A stretch of DNA of 64,000 nt from positions 169,057 to 233,056 of the forward strand of contig SSNU01000021.1 of assembly GCA_012064415.1 (NCBI GenBank), in the 5' to 3' direction. Each line of letters starts with the position of its first letter. Position 1 is the stretch's first letter. Of the stretch, positions 22,950 through 37,900 are shown piece by piece. The DNA is from Gyrodactylus bullatarudis (lineage: Eukaryota > Platyhelminthes > Monogenea > Gyrodactylidea > Gyrodactylidae). The notes beneath the pieces were generated by a model. It was not told where the DNA came from. It saw nothing but the letters and a program-made list of their open reading frames with translations, and ran no database searches. A program made the position numbers and the translations under genes.

Positions 22950-25900
22950 TTAAATATTAATCTTACCATTGAAAAGTTTGAGGAAATTTTCCACTTCATC
23001 GACAAGCTTTGCATACTTATTTTGAATCACTTCGTCTTCCTTTAGGAGTTTTGATTGTAGAGATTAATTTGATCAATTAAGTACAAATCAACTCACATTT
23101 TTCGATCGAATCACCGGGGGTATAGGAGCATAAAACTTTTTAACGTATTTTATTATTGCATTTTCATCTTGTTTCTGTGGAACATTCATAAAGTTTCGAA
23201 CGAGCTTTGTTCGAAATCTATCGAATGCGAAATATTCTAACTCCAGGACAAAGTCTATCTTCATGGCTTCTTTGGTGAATTTAGCCAATTTCATTACCTC
23301 AGTAATATCATTGAAGGCAAGACCAGTTATTAAATTTGTCAGAATAAAGTTGACCAACAAAACAAATAATATAATGACGATATATGAAATGGCTCTGTGG
23401 TGTATTGGATTGTTTTCAGTGAAAAATATCTGAAACGAAATAAAGTAAGTTAATATGAAGTTGGGAACCTCAGAAATCTCAATAAAGATTTTGATGATAG
23501 TAGCAATTTTGATCGGAGTAATATAGACAGCATTTGAGAGAATAATGGGAGAAATTTTTTTTTAAATCATTTTGAACATTTTATTCAAAAATTTTCTTTG
23601 ACTTATTTTTTCATAGACTAATGAAGAATTTTTTAATGATGATTCTTTTGGACTTTCAATAAATTTTAACTTGTGAAGGCTTGATAAATTTCAATGTTGA
23701 ATATTTTAGTTCTGAAAAAGTTTGTTCTTGGGGTTCTGTACGCATAATAATTCAGGAATTAATCGTAAAACAATAGCTGTAGATTTCAAATATTCAACCG
23801 CCTGCTCGATATCTCTCATAGTTTAGAAGATATCTGGCTTTAAAGCCAAAATATACCAATTTTAACCTTTCTTTTCTTTGAAATGATAATTTGGCTTTCA
23901 AAAAGGAATTCAGATTTGGAATGAGAGTAATTATTTTGGTAACGTTACCAATAATAATAATTTGATAAAAAGGTTAATTCCAAAAATTTCCTACATGCAT
24001 TTTAAACAAAGTTCAAAGAATCTTTCCTTTTTGTTTGAATATATATTATTTGTCGATATTATGAAAAAAATAAGTCTAACCAATTTATCAATTACCACCT
24101 TTGAGCCAACAAATGAGGATTAATTAATGAAGGACGATTTTCAGGAATAAGCACTAATGTCTTTGATTTTCGACTTTAACCATGCAGCTCAACGTTTGAT
24201 CAAGTTCCAATGATGGACTATCAGTGAGTATTTCTGTTTATTCTTATGGGATTCGCTTTTGGTTTTATTCTCAAATCATATATCTATACGTGTCCAATCT
24301 AAGTTTCAAAGAGTTTCTCCTGGGCTTTCTTCCTTCAAGAACTATCTCACTTTTTGTAATTTACATAATTTTACCAAATACATTTTCTCGTATATACTCA
24401 CCAACTCGTTGTCTTTTCCTCTCTAATGATGATCAGGGGTTTTAAAATGTGCTAAAGATGGATTTGGCACCCATTTTACCCCTGAAAACAGTGAATTTTC
24501 ACATTTTTTCCTATCTAAATGTATAGAAATCACTTGCTGCATTCTGAATGGTCGAGATAATACTTAATTAGGGGCTAAATAATATTTAGTAAATATTAGT
24601 GTTTCAATAGAAATATTTTTATTGTAACGTTTGGTGTCTCTAACGTAATGGTTAACAGTTTATTTTCACATTGATTTTGTGAGAAATTTCCTGATTTTCT
24701 AACACTTTTGAAGATGATTGAAGAGTTTATGATCTTTTACTTACAGCTGAATAATTAACTTCTCCAATTGCCATGACTAGAGTCTTCAGTAGGGATTCTC
24801 GTTTACTGCCAAATCCATCAACATTTTCTAGAACGAAGGAAAAAGTAACTCCAAATGAAATTATAAACAGTGCAAAAACAATAGAGAATTTCAGGAAAGT
24901 CATGGTTACGTTCACAAATAAGAGAACATAGATGCCAAAGATAGGAAACTTTTTCACTGTCAGGCCCAATGTTAGCCATGATGCAAAAATCGTAAATATA
25001 CCCAACTCCCATTGCCAGTTCTGAAATAAATAGTTTATTAACAATTCAATCTTCAAAATCAGACTCCATATTCCTATTTTCACAAGAAATTTGCAGGATC
25101 AATTCAAAATTCATTAAACTTTTATCATTATCAAAGAGACACTACTGATAAACCCTTGAGAAATGTACATTTGGTGTTAATATATCCTTTTTCTACTTTT
25201 CCAATTATGATTTCATGTGAATTTTCGAACGTATTTGAAAATTTACGTGAATATTTCTATCGTAATTTAAAATTATTTTACTTAGTTTATATCAAATCAA
25301 AAATGTAAACATTGTTTCATTATATTAATTGTGGCTTAGAGCTGGAAAGTTTCATTGATTTAAATGTGAAATTATGGCTAGAAATTAAAAAAATAGAAAC
25401 CATAAATATTGCTATTGAAACTTTGCAAGGGCCGCTGGTTTTGAAGGATTGTGATTCATCATAATTTCACAACAGATTCTATAGATTCTACTTGTAAATT
25501 GTAATATACGATGTATATTATACATTTTATATGATTTTAATGAATTTATTTAATTATTTTATGAACTCGATTGTTTTGCTGTCATGAAAATTGAGGTATT
25601 CAAATGAAAAGCCAATTTAGAACCAAAAGAATAAAACAAAAAAAATTTTAATTGGTAAAGCCTGTTCTCATTGGTTGTTGAAATGGAGCAATATTATTGG
25701 CTGATACTTTTAGTATAATAAAAAGCGACCAAGGGGAGAAAGGATAAGTCGTCTCGTCAGGTGTGGAAGTGACAGTATTTTTCAAATCAAAACAATGAAA
25801 AAATCCAGCTTCAATTTGGCGCCAATTCAAAAAGCTATGTTTTTATCTTGATAAAAGTTGGTCACGTTATCTATATTTACTTGAACAAAATATTGCTGAA

Positions 25901-28900
25901 CTTCATTAAGAATATTTTTGTTTTGTTCTAGACTCATAAATTATGAGTCATAATAAACAAGCGTATATTATAAAGGTTATTTTTTGCCGTCTCTCTTCAG
26001 ATTCTACCCCGGTAACATATGTTACGTTCAATGTGTACACTCAACTTTATATTAACCAGGTCTAGATCAATAAGCTTCTAAAATATGATTCCAAAAAAAC
26101 AAAAGGATTTCAAATAAATCTTACTGTTCTTAATCCCGAAAATAGTGAGCACTCAGATGTATCGGAGATTACAATGATTGTGGACAGGTAAATGAATATT
26201 TCAAGATAATTGTCAACCTCCAGAAGATAGTCGATTTTGTTCTTCACCAATTGTAGCAACTAAAAGGGGAAGGAATTAGCTAAACGGCAAATTACCTCTT
26301 TTAATAAATTCCCAATGCAGAGAATGTAGAGAACCACTTTTATAGCGAATAAAGCTTTCACATTCATTATAAGATAACTTTCAGGATCTTCACAGAATTG
26401 TTCAAACGTACTGAAAGAGAATAGTTTAGTTATTTATAAAAATTACAACCTCTGATGAACTTATTATCATTCAAAAGTAGCAAACTAGAATAAACCTACT
26501 AGCAGGTTATATATATCTGAAGCTAGTTAATATGAAGATGGGAATTTATGATTTTTACAAAATTCTTAATTTTTTCATCAAGAAATCGAATTTGATCAAG
26601 AATTTTTGGAATCTAGATTATGAGGCCCTCTTTTACGATACGGAGAAAAAAAATTCAGAAAAATCAATTTTTAAGGAAAATACAGCAAATTTGAAAACTT
26701 GAAGTAGCGCCAAATGCCCATTTTTTTGAACTTTGAGTTGAAAATTTTAGTTGATTTCAATGTGAGAGAGTGATCAAAAGTTGATTTTAGGATCACAATA
26801 AGACAAAAAAAACCGATGATCATAATAAAATTTTTGATAAATTCGTCATTTTTCTAGGATCTTGAAATATCAAATTTCATCGACATTCAAGTAGGGAAAA
26901 TGATGAAAAAATCAAATTTTGATTTTGACACGATTATGGGGTGATTCTCAAAACAAGATTCAGCATATTTGTTTTCTTTGTCTTATTGTGATCCTAAAAT
27001 CAACTTTTGATCACTCTCTCACATTGAAATCAACTAAAATTTTCAACTCAAAGTTCAAAAAAATGGGCATTTGGCGCTACTTCAAGTTTTCAAATTTGCC
27101 GTATTTTTCTAAATTTTTTTTCTCCGTATCGTAAAAGAGGGCCTCATAATCTAGATTCCAAAAATTCTTGATCAAATTCGATTTCTTGATGAAAAAATTA
27201 AGAATTTTGTAAAAATCATAAATTCCCATCTTCATATTAACTAGGTGTATATGAATCTAACTTGAGGGAGATTTTATTTTCACACCTAAAAGTTAGAAGA
27301 GAGTCCATAAACGAGTTAGCAGATGTAGAGGCGTTTCGTCCTTATTAGGACTCGTCAGTACACCAACTTTTAGGTGTGAGAGGACAATCTCCATCAAGTT
27401 AGGTTCATATGAATATAAAGTTGGTTGATATGAAGTTGGGAATCTATGATTTTTGCAGAAAACTCGATATTTTCATCAAGAATTCGAATTTGTTAAAGAT
27501 ATTCTGGAATCCTACTCATGCTGCCCACTTTTACGATTTGAAGAAAAAAAATTATTTCTATGAAAAATATGGTCATTTTTCAAATTCCCACTTTGAGCTG
27601 AAAATTTTTGTTGATTTGAAAGTGAGAGAATGATCAAAAATTTATTTTCAGGATCAAGATCAGACAAGAAAGCTGACTAGCACCGACAAGTTATTGACAG
27701 TTACCCCATTTTCGAGAGATTTTGAATTATCGAAATTTCATTGATTTTCAAGTAGTGAGAATGATCAAAAAAACGAAATTCTGCTCCCAAACGATACTGA
27801 GGTTGAGCATAAGATCAGATTCAGTTGAGGGTATCAAAATTTTTGAAAGATTTCTTGGTAACTGATTCAAAATTAACACTTTTACTGATTTTAGAAAAAA
27901 AATTGAAAAATAGTTTTTCTGGAAAGTTTTAGAGAAATTTTAAAATTAGAGATGGCGCGATTTTTAATTTTTTTAAAATTTGAGTTGAAAATTTTTGTTG
28001 ATTTCAAGGTCTGAGAGGAATCAACCGGTACTTTTCATGATCATCATTACACAAAGAAAATAAGTACTCCCATTCATTTAAAAAAAAACCCGTCATCTTG
28101 AAATGATCTTGGATCACCATAGTTTATCAATTTCCAAGCAGTAAAAATGATCGAAAAATAGGAAGTAAACTTTCGCACGTAAATGGAGTGTTTTTTCAAA
28201 AAAAAATAAAAGTAATTATTTTCTTTGTGTAATGATGATCATGAAAAGTACCGGTTGATTCCTCTCAGACCTTGAAATCAACAAAAATTTTAAAAAAATT
28301 AAAAAATCGCGCCATCTCTAATTTTAAAATTTCTCTAAAACTTTCCAGAAAAACTATTTTTCAATTTTTTTTTCTAAAATCAGTAAAACTGTTAATTTTG
28401 AATCAGTTACCAAGAAATCTTTCAAAAATTTTGATACCCTGATGAAAAAATAAGATTTTTGTAAAAATCATGAATTCCCAAATTTATCGAGAAAAGCTAT
28501 AGGTTAATTGTCTAAAAACATTGTAAAATATCTACATTGTAATTATTCAAATCTAACTAGAATCTTCAAAAAAATCTTAGTTATCGGTTTTTGAGCTAAG
28601 TTCTCATGATTTATAGGATAATTTTATGATTAAATTGCTTGAACTTATTGCTTAACTCATCCGATATTCGTTTATTCATAGAGCTATAAACTCTGAAATG
28701 CATGAAAAAAGAAATAATCAAATCTAAGATGGTTTTTGTTCAAGATTCTATCAAACTCATATAATATCAAGACTAAATTTATGGGTAATTTAAAATTTGA
28801 CTTACTAAGTTTCATTTAACAATTTATTCGGACTGACAGACATCAACATGAATGAATTGAACAGGGAAAGATATATCAAGTAAATGAATAGATTGGTTAT

Positions 28901-31900
28901 GTAGAAAAGCCCAGCACTTTGTTTCCATTTATAGCTGATCAAAGTTTTGACAAGTGGATGTTCAAGTAGTTCCTCTCTTTCGTGTTTTACCTTGATGATG
29001 ATTAAAAGGCGCCATGAAATGGAATTTTCTGATTTTCAACTTATTTCAAAAATTTTATTTTCTTCCTTTTGGAGATAAAAATTTGAAATACTGAGGTTTT
29101 AACCTATATCTCGATTATATCTATAAAAAGGATTTTTATTCCATATTAGACATGACTGGAGTTTAAAATTTGCTCTTTATCTGATTGAGATTTTTAAATT
29201 GGTACATTCCAGGCTCTCCTACACTGTTTGTAGCTCCGTATCTTGCTCAGACTCTAATCTTCGTACATGAAATTAATATTAATGAGCGTTGATTACAAAA
29301 TGTCCAAGGGTCTAAGACTTTTTCTCATAATTTGTCTCATTCATTTTTACAAAAACTCTAAGATCTATTTGGTGTATTATCGAATGGCCCAAGTCTGTTT
29401 ACATAAACTATAAGTATGATTTAAGGTATAACAAATTTACAACTACATTTATAAATGAAATGTCAGTATTTATCACTTGGAACAAGTTTTTGACACTAAG
29501 TCTAGAAATTAATTTTTATTTCAATATTTTCCAAAATTCTTCTTTGTAATTCTTAATTCAAGATCCACTCTTCATATTTTCTATCGGAAAATCTTATGGA
29601 ATAGATCGCTATAAAAACTCAAAAGGAAATTAAATAGACGAATATTCAGGTGTAATCAACCTTATAGCAATCTTTGTGTTGTATTGGTTCTTTTAAAAAT
29701 TATCCATGTGAATTTTTTTTATTATTCAGTTTATTTTTATAAAAGTAAAGTTATTGTTGAGTTGAATTAGTTATTAACTTTGTGAACTGTTGTTCAAACT
29801 GATATTTAAGTTAAAAAATACAATTTAAGCATGTCTTACCATGACCTTCAAAACATGATTATCGTAGACTTTTAAAATTGACTCGTCCTGATGACACTTT
29901 GCTCCCCTTATAAGATATCCGTTTTGATCAAAGTTATGGTCAGAAACCTGGAGAAAATTGATCAGATAATAAAACTTGCATGTTTACCTGACCAATCATG
30001 GAATGTGTCGTCGATCAGTTCAAAGTTGTAACGTAAATTTTCCTCCCAACCATCCGTATAGGCGATACATTTATCAAAAACAGATTGAGCATGCTCTATT
30101 TATTAATATTTTTGGATTATTCTCAAAATTATTCCCGAAATTTTCAAAATGAAAATATATATATATATTTCAAATTTTTTTTAAATTATCCTGTATCCCC
30201 AAGTTATTTTATTAGCCTGAGAAAAAAGTTTTTCATTAAAGTGGCAGTGATAGCTAAAAATCTCGAAAGTTCGATGCTATTGCTAATTGCTATGAAGTTG
30301 GGAATCTATGATTTTTGCGAAAACCTCGATTTTTTCACTAAAAATAAAAGATTTTTTGGAATCCTACTCATTGAGTACTTCTCATGCTGCCAAATTTTAC
30401 AAATTGAAGAAAAAATTCTAAATTAAAATTTTTTAATGAAAAATATAGTTATTTTTCCAATATTTTATTTGGCGCCAAAATCGCATTTTTTCGAACTCTG
30501 AACTGAAAATTTCTATTAATTTCAAAGTGAGAGAGTGATCAAAAGTTGATCTTCAGGATCGAAATAAGACAAGAAAGCCGAATAGGCTGGATTTGATCTA
30601 TTGCATAACTTCATTATCGTTTGGGAGTTGAATTTCGATTTTTTGACCTACTTGAAAATTAATGAAATTTCGGCAAATAGAAATCCCTCGAAAATGATGG
30701 ATTTTCGAAAATTTTTTGGCAATATTTGTCTTTCTCGTCTTACTCGGATCCTTAAATCAACTTTTAGTCACTCTTTTACTTTGGAATTAATAAAAATTTG
30801 AAAAATGATCACATTGAAAAATAATTTTTTCTCTTCAATTTGTGAGCAGCATGATCACTACTCATTGAGTAGGGTTTCAAAAAATCTTTTATATGTATAT
30901 GAATTTTTGATGAAAAAATCGAGGTTTTCGTAAAACTCATAGATTCCCAACTTCATATCAACCAATTTTAGTCTTTAAATATTCTCAAAGCTTTACTAGA
31001 AATAGTCGTTTTTGTAAGATTAATTCGACTGAAACAAGTTCGAGAATGTTAAGGAAAAATTAGTATGAGAATAATGTCTAAATTAAGTTCAGTAATCCTT
31101 TTATTGCTAATGGAAAATCATTTTTCTATTGTAGACAGTCTAATTATACCACTCGAGGTTTCCTGAATAACGAATTAAGATTAAGTTGGAAATTGATAAA
31201 ACGAAAATTCTTATAGTCAAACAACCAGATAACTGCATAGAAAATCAAGTATAAAAACATTGTACTAGCTGTTGTTTCAGTATTTTCCACAATAAGAGTC
31301 TTTTTGAACGTTGAATAGAACTAAAAATATGCCTGAACCACTTAGCAATATAGAAATCAAGTGATTTGGTGAACAAAATCCTAAAATTTGATTCAAAAAT
31401 GACATCGATCTGAAATTTTCATAGTAATACTCACCTGGATAAAATCTAATGAGTTTCCTCATTGGACTATCGAGAGTTCCATCAAACTTTTTAGTTCGAT
31501 TTCTTAGAATTCTTGGAACAGCATTTTTTGCGCTAATCAACTCTTTAATACACAATCTAATGGTAAAATCATGATTAAATTAGATCAATTACGGCTTATC
31601 AAAGTCAATGGCTAAATCCAAAGCATTGGAACCGTCAATAATTGCATCCCAGGTTGAATTTATCTGAATGGAGGGGTCTGCATTCTTTTCCAAGAGAAAT
31701 TTCACTACCTTATCATGTCCTTCAATACAGGCAGCATGTAATGGTGGCATCTTGAAAGAAAGAAATCATCTCATTTCGATGTCCATGAATAACTACTCGA
31801 TTCAAAATTATGATTCGGAATAATCGCCCAAGTTAGGGAGAAGTAAGCCGTTTTACATAATTCGGAATTTTGGGGCTAAAGAAAGAATTGAAATTTTTCG

Positions 31901-34900
31901 GATTTCAAAACTTTACTAAAACTAGTTGACATGATGATTTACTATATTTACAAAAAACTCAAATAGTTCTCCAGGTTGTTTTTTGGATCCTATTATGAAA
32001 TCAGTCCATGAGTTTTTTGATAAAAATTAGGCCAATTTTGGGATCTCGAAATGGGGCAAATTTCCACTTTATCAACATAATAGGCTCCAAAATTTATATG
32101 TGATCCTGACTATCCTGAGATATGAAGTATTGAGTTTTTTTGTAAATATAGTGAATTCTGATCTTCATGTCAATTAGCTTTAGATAACTCTAGTAATTCC
32201 TCCTAATTTATTTGTATAGAGCGATTCTAGTCTCGGTACTGAAAGAAAATTATACATTTTAAAGTAATTAATGCGAGGTAGTTACCAAAAGAAAACAGAA
32301 ATCTAGAGAGAGAGATGCACTCACGAAGCGTATATCCTTTGGATTCAGATTAACTCCTTTTTCAAATAAAAATTTAACGACATCCAAATGACCACCACCT
32401 GCAGCACAACTAATTGGCGTATAATCTTCTTCGTTAATGGAAGAAATACAGGCTCCTTGCTCGATCAGCAATTTGACCACCTCAATGTGTCCATTCTTTG
32501 CAGCCAAGTGGAGTGGAGAGTTGGCATATTCGTTCCGACAATTCACCGTGTTTAAGCTTTTATCGATCCAGTCTTTTAATAAGATCCTGAAAAAATATTT
32601 ATGCTTAATCGAATATATTTAAAGACAACAGAATATATTTAGCATCATTGATTTTTTAACCCTTTCGGTGCCGGGATTATTTCACAATTTTTATAAAAAC
32701 CAAAATTTAGCTATGAAGATACCAAGTTATTTAGCCAAAAATATTACTAATGCAAGTTCACAATGTGGGCTTCAATTTAAACTTTAATTGATCCAGAAAC
32801 CTATCAAACTGGTAGAGTTATGAAGGTTCAAATAAATTGGAAAATGAACATGCACCGAAAGGGTTAAGTGAAAAAACTGAATCTGTCCATTCAATCTTTG
32901 AAATGGTCTGATACTTTGAATAAAAAAGATATTCGTTTAAAGAATTCCTCAAAACTTTATCTCTCCAACTGATGACCAACAAAAGAGTTTGATGTGACCT
33001 ATACCCCAGATCCAATTATCGTTAAGTACAAATGCGTTGTGAAAAATCTAAAACGATTGTTTATGATCCGCAAATATAGTTAAAAAATGAGGTCTTTCTT
33101 TTAATTGAGAATTTTTTCCTTGTTCTTGGCGAGAGTTAAGGGAGACTCACTCAAAGTTTCCGTTATTAGCCAGATGATGGAGGGGTAGGTTACCATCTTC
33201 GTCTCTAGTCAATTGATCCGATCCATAAGAGCATAAGTCTTCGATCATTTTATTCCTCGACAATGAACATGCAATTGAGAGAGCTGTTTTTCCATCATAA
33301 TCCTTGAAATCCAAATGCTTCTGGAGTAAGTTTCTTTCCAAGATAAACTAGTTTAATAGAATGCACGTGTTTATTAATTGATAAACATTGAGGTATTTTT
33401 ATTTAACCACCCACATCAAAGACACGATGAGAACCATGCTTTACAGCAATTGAGAGGATTGTTCGTTTCTGCATATCATAGACTTTTTCTTTAGCTCCAT
33501 TTCCCATTAATAACTTGAAATGATCAATATTATCATTTGCCGCAGCCAACATTAACGGGGTCCGATTGAAGCCATCTCGAAAGTTGACATCACACAACTT
33601 TGATTCGACAATATATTCTAGAACTTTAATGTTCTTGGATTTGGCAGCCAAATGAATGATGCCGTCGCCATCATTATTTAAATTACCACAAACATTCTTT
33701 GACATTAAGAGATCAGTCAATTCCAAAAGATCTTAAAATATGCATTGTAATATTCAATAAATATTATCATTTATAACTATTTTGAATGTTAAAGTAAATT
33801 TTAGAAAACTACAGCAAAACTATAAATGCGTCAAATTTCTTATATAGCATGGGAATTTCTTACCATCATGATCTAAAAGTGACAAAACATTTGTTTATCA
33901 TTATATTCTCAATAGAAAAATCCTTATTGACGAGTTTTCATCATGATCCACATAGGTTTTCTAATAATAATCAAATATATTCTTCAAGAGTTTTAGCACT
34001 TATAATTTGCAAATTAAAATTTAGTTTCAATATTAACTCGGGAATTTCGAAACGGACGAGTTTCAATACAGGGAATATCAAAACTGGTTTCTAAAAATGT
34101 ACATTAATTGAAAGACCGTTTTTAAGTTTAGAAAAAATCCCTCAAATTTATGCATTAATTGAAAAAAACCTATTTATATTTTAAAAATATCGAATTTTGT
34201 GAAAATTTTATAATAGACCGTATAAATCTATTGAATGTGTGAAAATACTGTACACTTTTTGTTAATCAGCCTACCCATATATACATTTTCTGAGAATATC
34301 CCCATCAGTTCAAATTAAAAAAAATTCGTTGGTTCAATTAAAATAGAAACTGTAATAACTTTAAAATGTGATCTGAGTAAAATTATCATTCTTGTTATTT
34401 GTATCTAATTATCACATCTGTAGACTAACTTCCTTTAACAGTTAAATGAAGGGCTGAATCTTTTTCATTATAAGTAAGAAGATTAACATTACAACCATTC
34501 TCAATGAATAACTTTGCTATTCTAACTGATTTGGAAAGTATTGCCAAGTGTAGCGGAGTAAATCCATCTCGGTTCACTTGATTCAAATAACTGCCAATAT
34601 CACAGCCAGTTTCATACTTTAAGTATGATAAAAGGGTACGAACACTGTCAAAAGAACCATTCTTTGCACCAATATGAATCTAAAAATGATCACAAATTGA
34701 AGAGATACGTCGCTCTAAAATATTCCTTTCTCACTTACTGGTAAATTGTAGTCTACATCAATCTCTGAGTGTTCCACCTTTATATAGAGAAGATACTTGA
34801 GCATGTCATTGTGATTTCTGAGAACTGCCTTGTGAATTGCATTTTGTTTGAGATCATCTTTATGCTATAAAGAGACAGATTAATCAGTCTAAGAATAATT

Positions 34901-37900
34901 TCACTCTTTAGCCCACTGAATCACTTCTTTAAGTAGGATTTTAAAAATTCGTTGCTATTCATTTAAGCCTTAGGACGACAGAAAATCTATTAATCACTTG
35001 AAATAAGCCAAGATCTTAGCTCTCTCATTCATCTGATACGTTCAATACTAGTTCAAAGAAATGTAAAAAATTGTATTTTTGAAAACCCCTAGAGTTTAAA
35101 TATGCAATCGCCTGAACACTATCTGCTAAAGTTTGAGAGATAATATGTAAATACACGTAAAAGCTCTGTTAACCAATAGAAATTATGTATTTGTCACTCA
35201 ATCAGAATTGTGCAATATTTCTTCTACAAATATCCTACGGTTCTCAAAATTTTTAATAGGTTTTAAAGTTATGGAGTAGAGATGGCATACAAATAATGTT
35301 TACTTAAAAATTCAAACAACTCTCGTCACTTTACAGAGCTGTTACCTGTATACAAAAATATCAGCTAAAATAAATATTCCCATTTAAATTTGGTTTGAAC
35401 ACAGAATTATCCTTCGAAATATACTAGGGATTCACATTACCATCCATGATGGCTCTTATCGAGTTAACAGCTAACCTATTAGAAATTTAGACAGGAAGAG
35501 CATGAAGCTTCAATTTCTAATTTTTCAATTGTATACAAAAACCCGAATGATGACTGTACAGACGTTTGGATGAAGGAGAAATTCTCCATAAATTTATATA
35601 AACCAAACTTATGTATTCAAAAGAATTGTTCCTGTAACCTTCAACTACCTTGGCATATTTAAGTTTTTTCACTTTTCTCTCCGCTGTTGCTATTTATTGG
35701 AGAGTTTTGATGTTTCTTCAGCTTACATTTATTCTAATTTCTTTAACTTTACTATTTCTTTCAAAATTTGTCCCTTCGAATTTCCGAAATTAGCAAGGAA
35801 TTTTTAGAACTTTAATTTCTCTGTGACTTTGTAAAAACATTAAGTTCTCAGCTAGCTATTCATATGCTCAAAGCTTAATAAAAAAGTTTTAAAAGTATCT
35901 TTAAACTCAAATTATTGCTCGAGATAATGTAGTATTCCAATGTAGAATAATGTGTCATTAAGGGTTAATTTTACTGAGATTGATAAATAAAATATTGTAA
36001 TTTACATTTTTCTTGCAATCATTTCTGACCAATTCGATTACAGCTCCAATGTTATTCTGTTGTACAGCAGTCAGGAATGGTGATGATCCTCTGATATCAA
36101 GATAGTCAATCTCAGCGTCATTTTTGAGTAAATAATCGATGACTCGATCAAATATCTTTTCCTCGTCCTCAATTCTCTCTATTAAAGCAGCGGAAATTTG
36201 ATATGAATCTTTTATCAATTGGAAAGAATTCCTGTAATGACGATGCCAAATTGAACGATTAAACTTGGTCCTAAATTCATCTAAAAGATAGGATATAACT
36301 AGAGCAGTCAGAATGCAATTCATGCCTTTTTTTAACAAATCATTTAGAATTATAACAATACCAAGTATTTTATAGTTTCTGGGGCTATTTTTGTGCTCAT
36401 TCTTATCTTTTTGTTAACGCAAACTATGGTTAATTACAAAAATGACTCCAAAGAAAATATTTTTCCATAAATAACACCGGTAATTTCTATAGAAGAAATT
36501 ATTTTTAACCAACATGAAAAAATTAGAGAATGCAAAATTGGCCGAATTGATCAAAATACTACAAAATTTTTGCTTATTGTTGAGATCTGGTCCATTATTA
36601 AGTGAGAGGATTTTTTATCTTCTGGTCTAGCTTCTATATCCATTAGAGTGGGCCAAATTTTTCAACTTTTCCCAGCCATAATCTCATTTTGAAGATTATC
36701 GAAAACTAAGCATTTTTTCCTATAACATCATACGTTTTCGAGTTATTTCTGATATACAAAATCTCGATTGAAGATGACAATTTTTGAACACGCGCCAAGA
36801 TTTTTTCAATGAATTTCACTAAGAGATAGGACAAAATTGAGATTTTTGAATAGTTTTTGCAACATTTTGAATAAAAATAGGGCTTATAGTAAAAACTGTG
36901 TGTCTTTCACATGTCGGAAGAAAGTAAGGTAAGTTAGGTATATTTTGATGATTTTAGGGAAAATGGGATTTTTGTATATCAGAACATGAAAAATTTTCAT
37001 TTTGATTTTCAAAAATGTGTTTTTCATGGTTAAAACATCAATTTTTAATCAAGAACATTGTTTTCGGGGAAAATAAAATTTAGTATTACCCTAATATCCA
37101 TCTTAAATTTATCTTGATACTTTTACTAAAAAAAACTTTTTAGCCAAGTGATGAAGTCATCATGAAGACAACAAGAGTATCATGTCACGTTTGGTACATG
37201 GAAATTTTTCAGAGTAATTTCTGGAATTAATCCTACAAAAATATCATAACTGAGATTCAAGATACAGGCCAATTCTGAGGATAAATTTTTTCGGTAATAG
37301 TCAACTAAGTTCTACAGTGAAATAAGTTTGATAATAAAAATTAGGATTCTTACTCGGAATTTCCTAGTGGGTTATTTCCTTACGTTAAAAATTAAAAATC
37401 AAGAATTAACATGCCATTTGATCCATATCCACAATTTCATGTTTTAATCAAGAGGAGATCAACGCGGTTTAAAAATCAGGTAATAGTTCCCATTTTATTC
37501 ATCTGAAAGCTCAGTTATGAAAGCATTGTTTGCTTTGGATTTAGAATTCGCACATCTTTTAAGATTTCTCAAGCTAAGGTTTACCGATAACGCATTGCAT
37601 TTATTAGCCATATAAGCTTTGGTTGATGGGAAGAGTTTAAAAGTCAACAAGTTCATTAAATCTGTGACATTATAGAGTAAAATTTTTCAGATTTCTTAAG
37701 CGTATTTACTCATTAGAGCTATATTGATTATGATGTAATTGAAGAAGAATGAAAAATCCAGAGCGATTTTTTATTGTCATCAGAATTTAATAGAGGCAAG
37801 TGTAATACAAGGTAAGAGAGAAAGTACTCACTCTCATCACTGCTATCTTCTTCATTACAGGAGTTACCTAGAATAATTTATTAAAAATAGAAACACAAAG

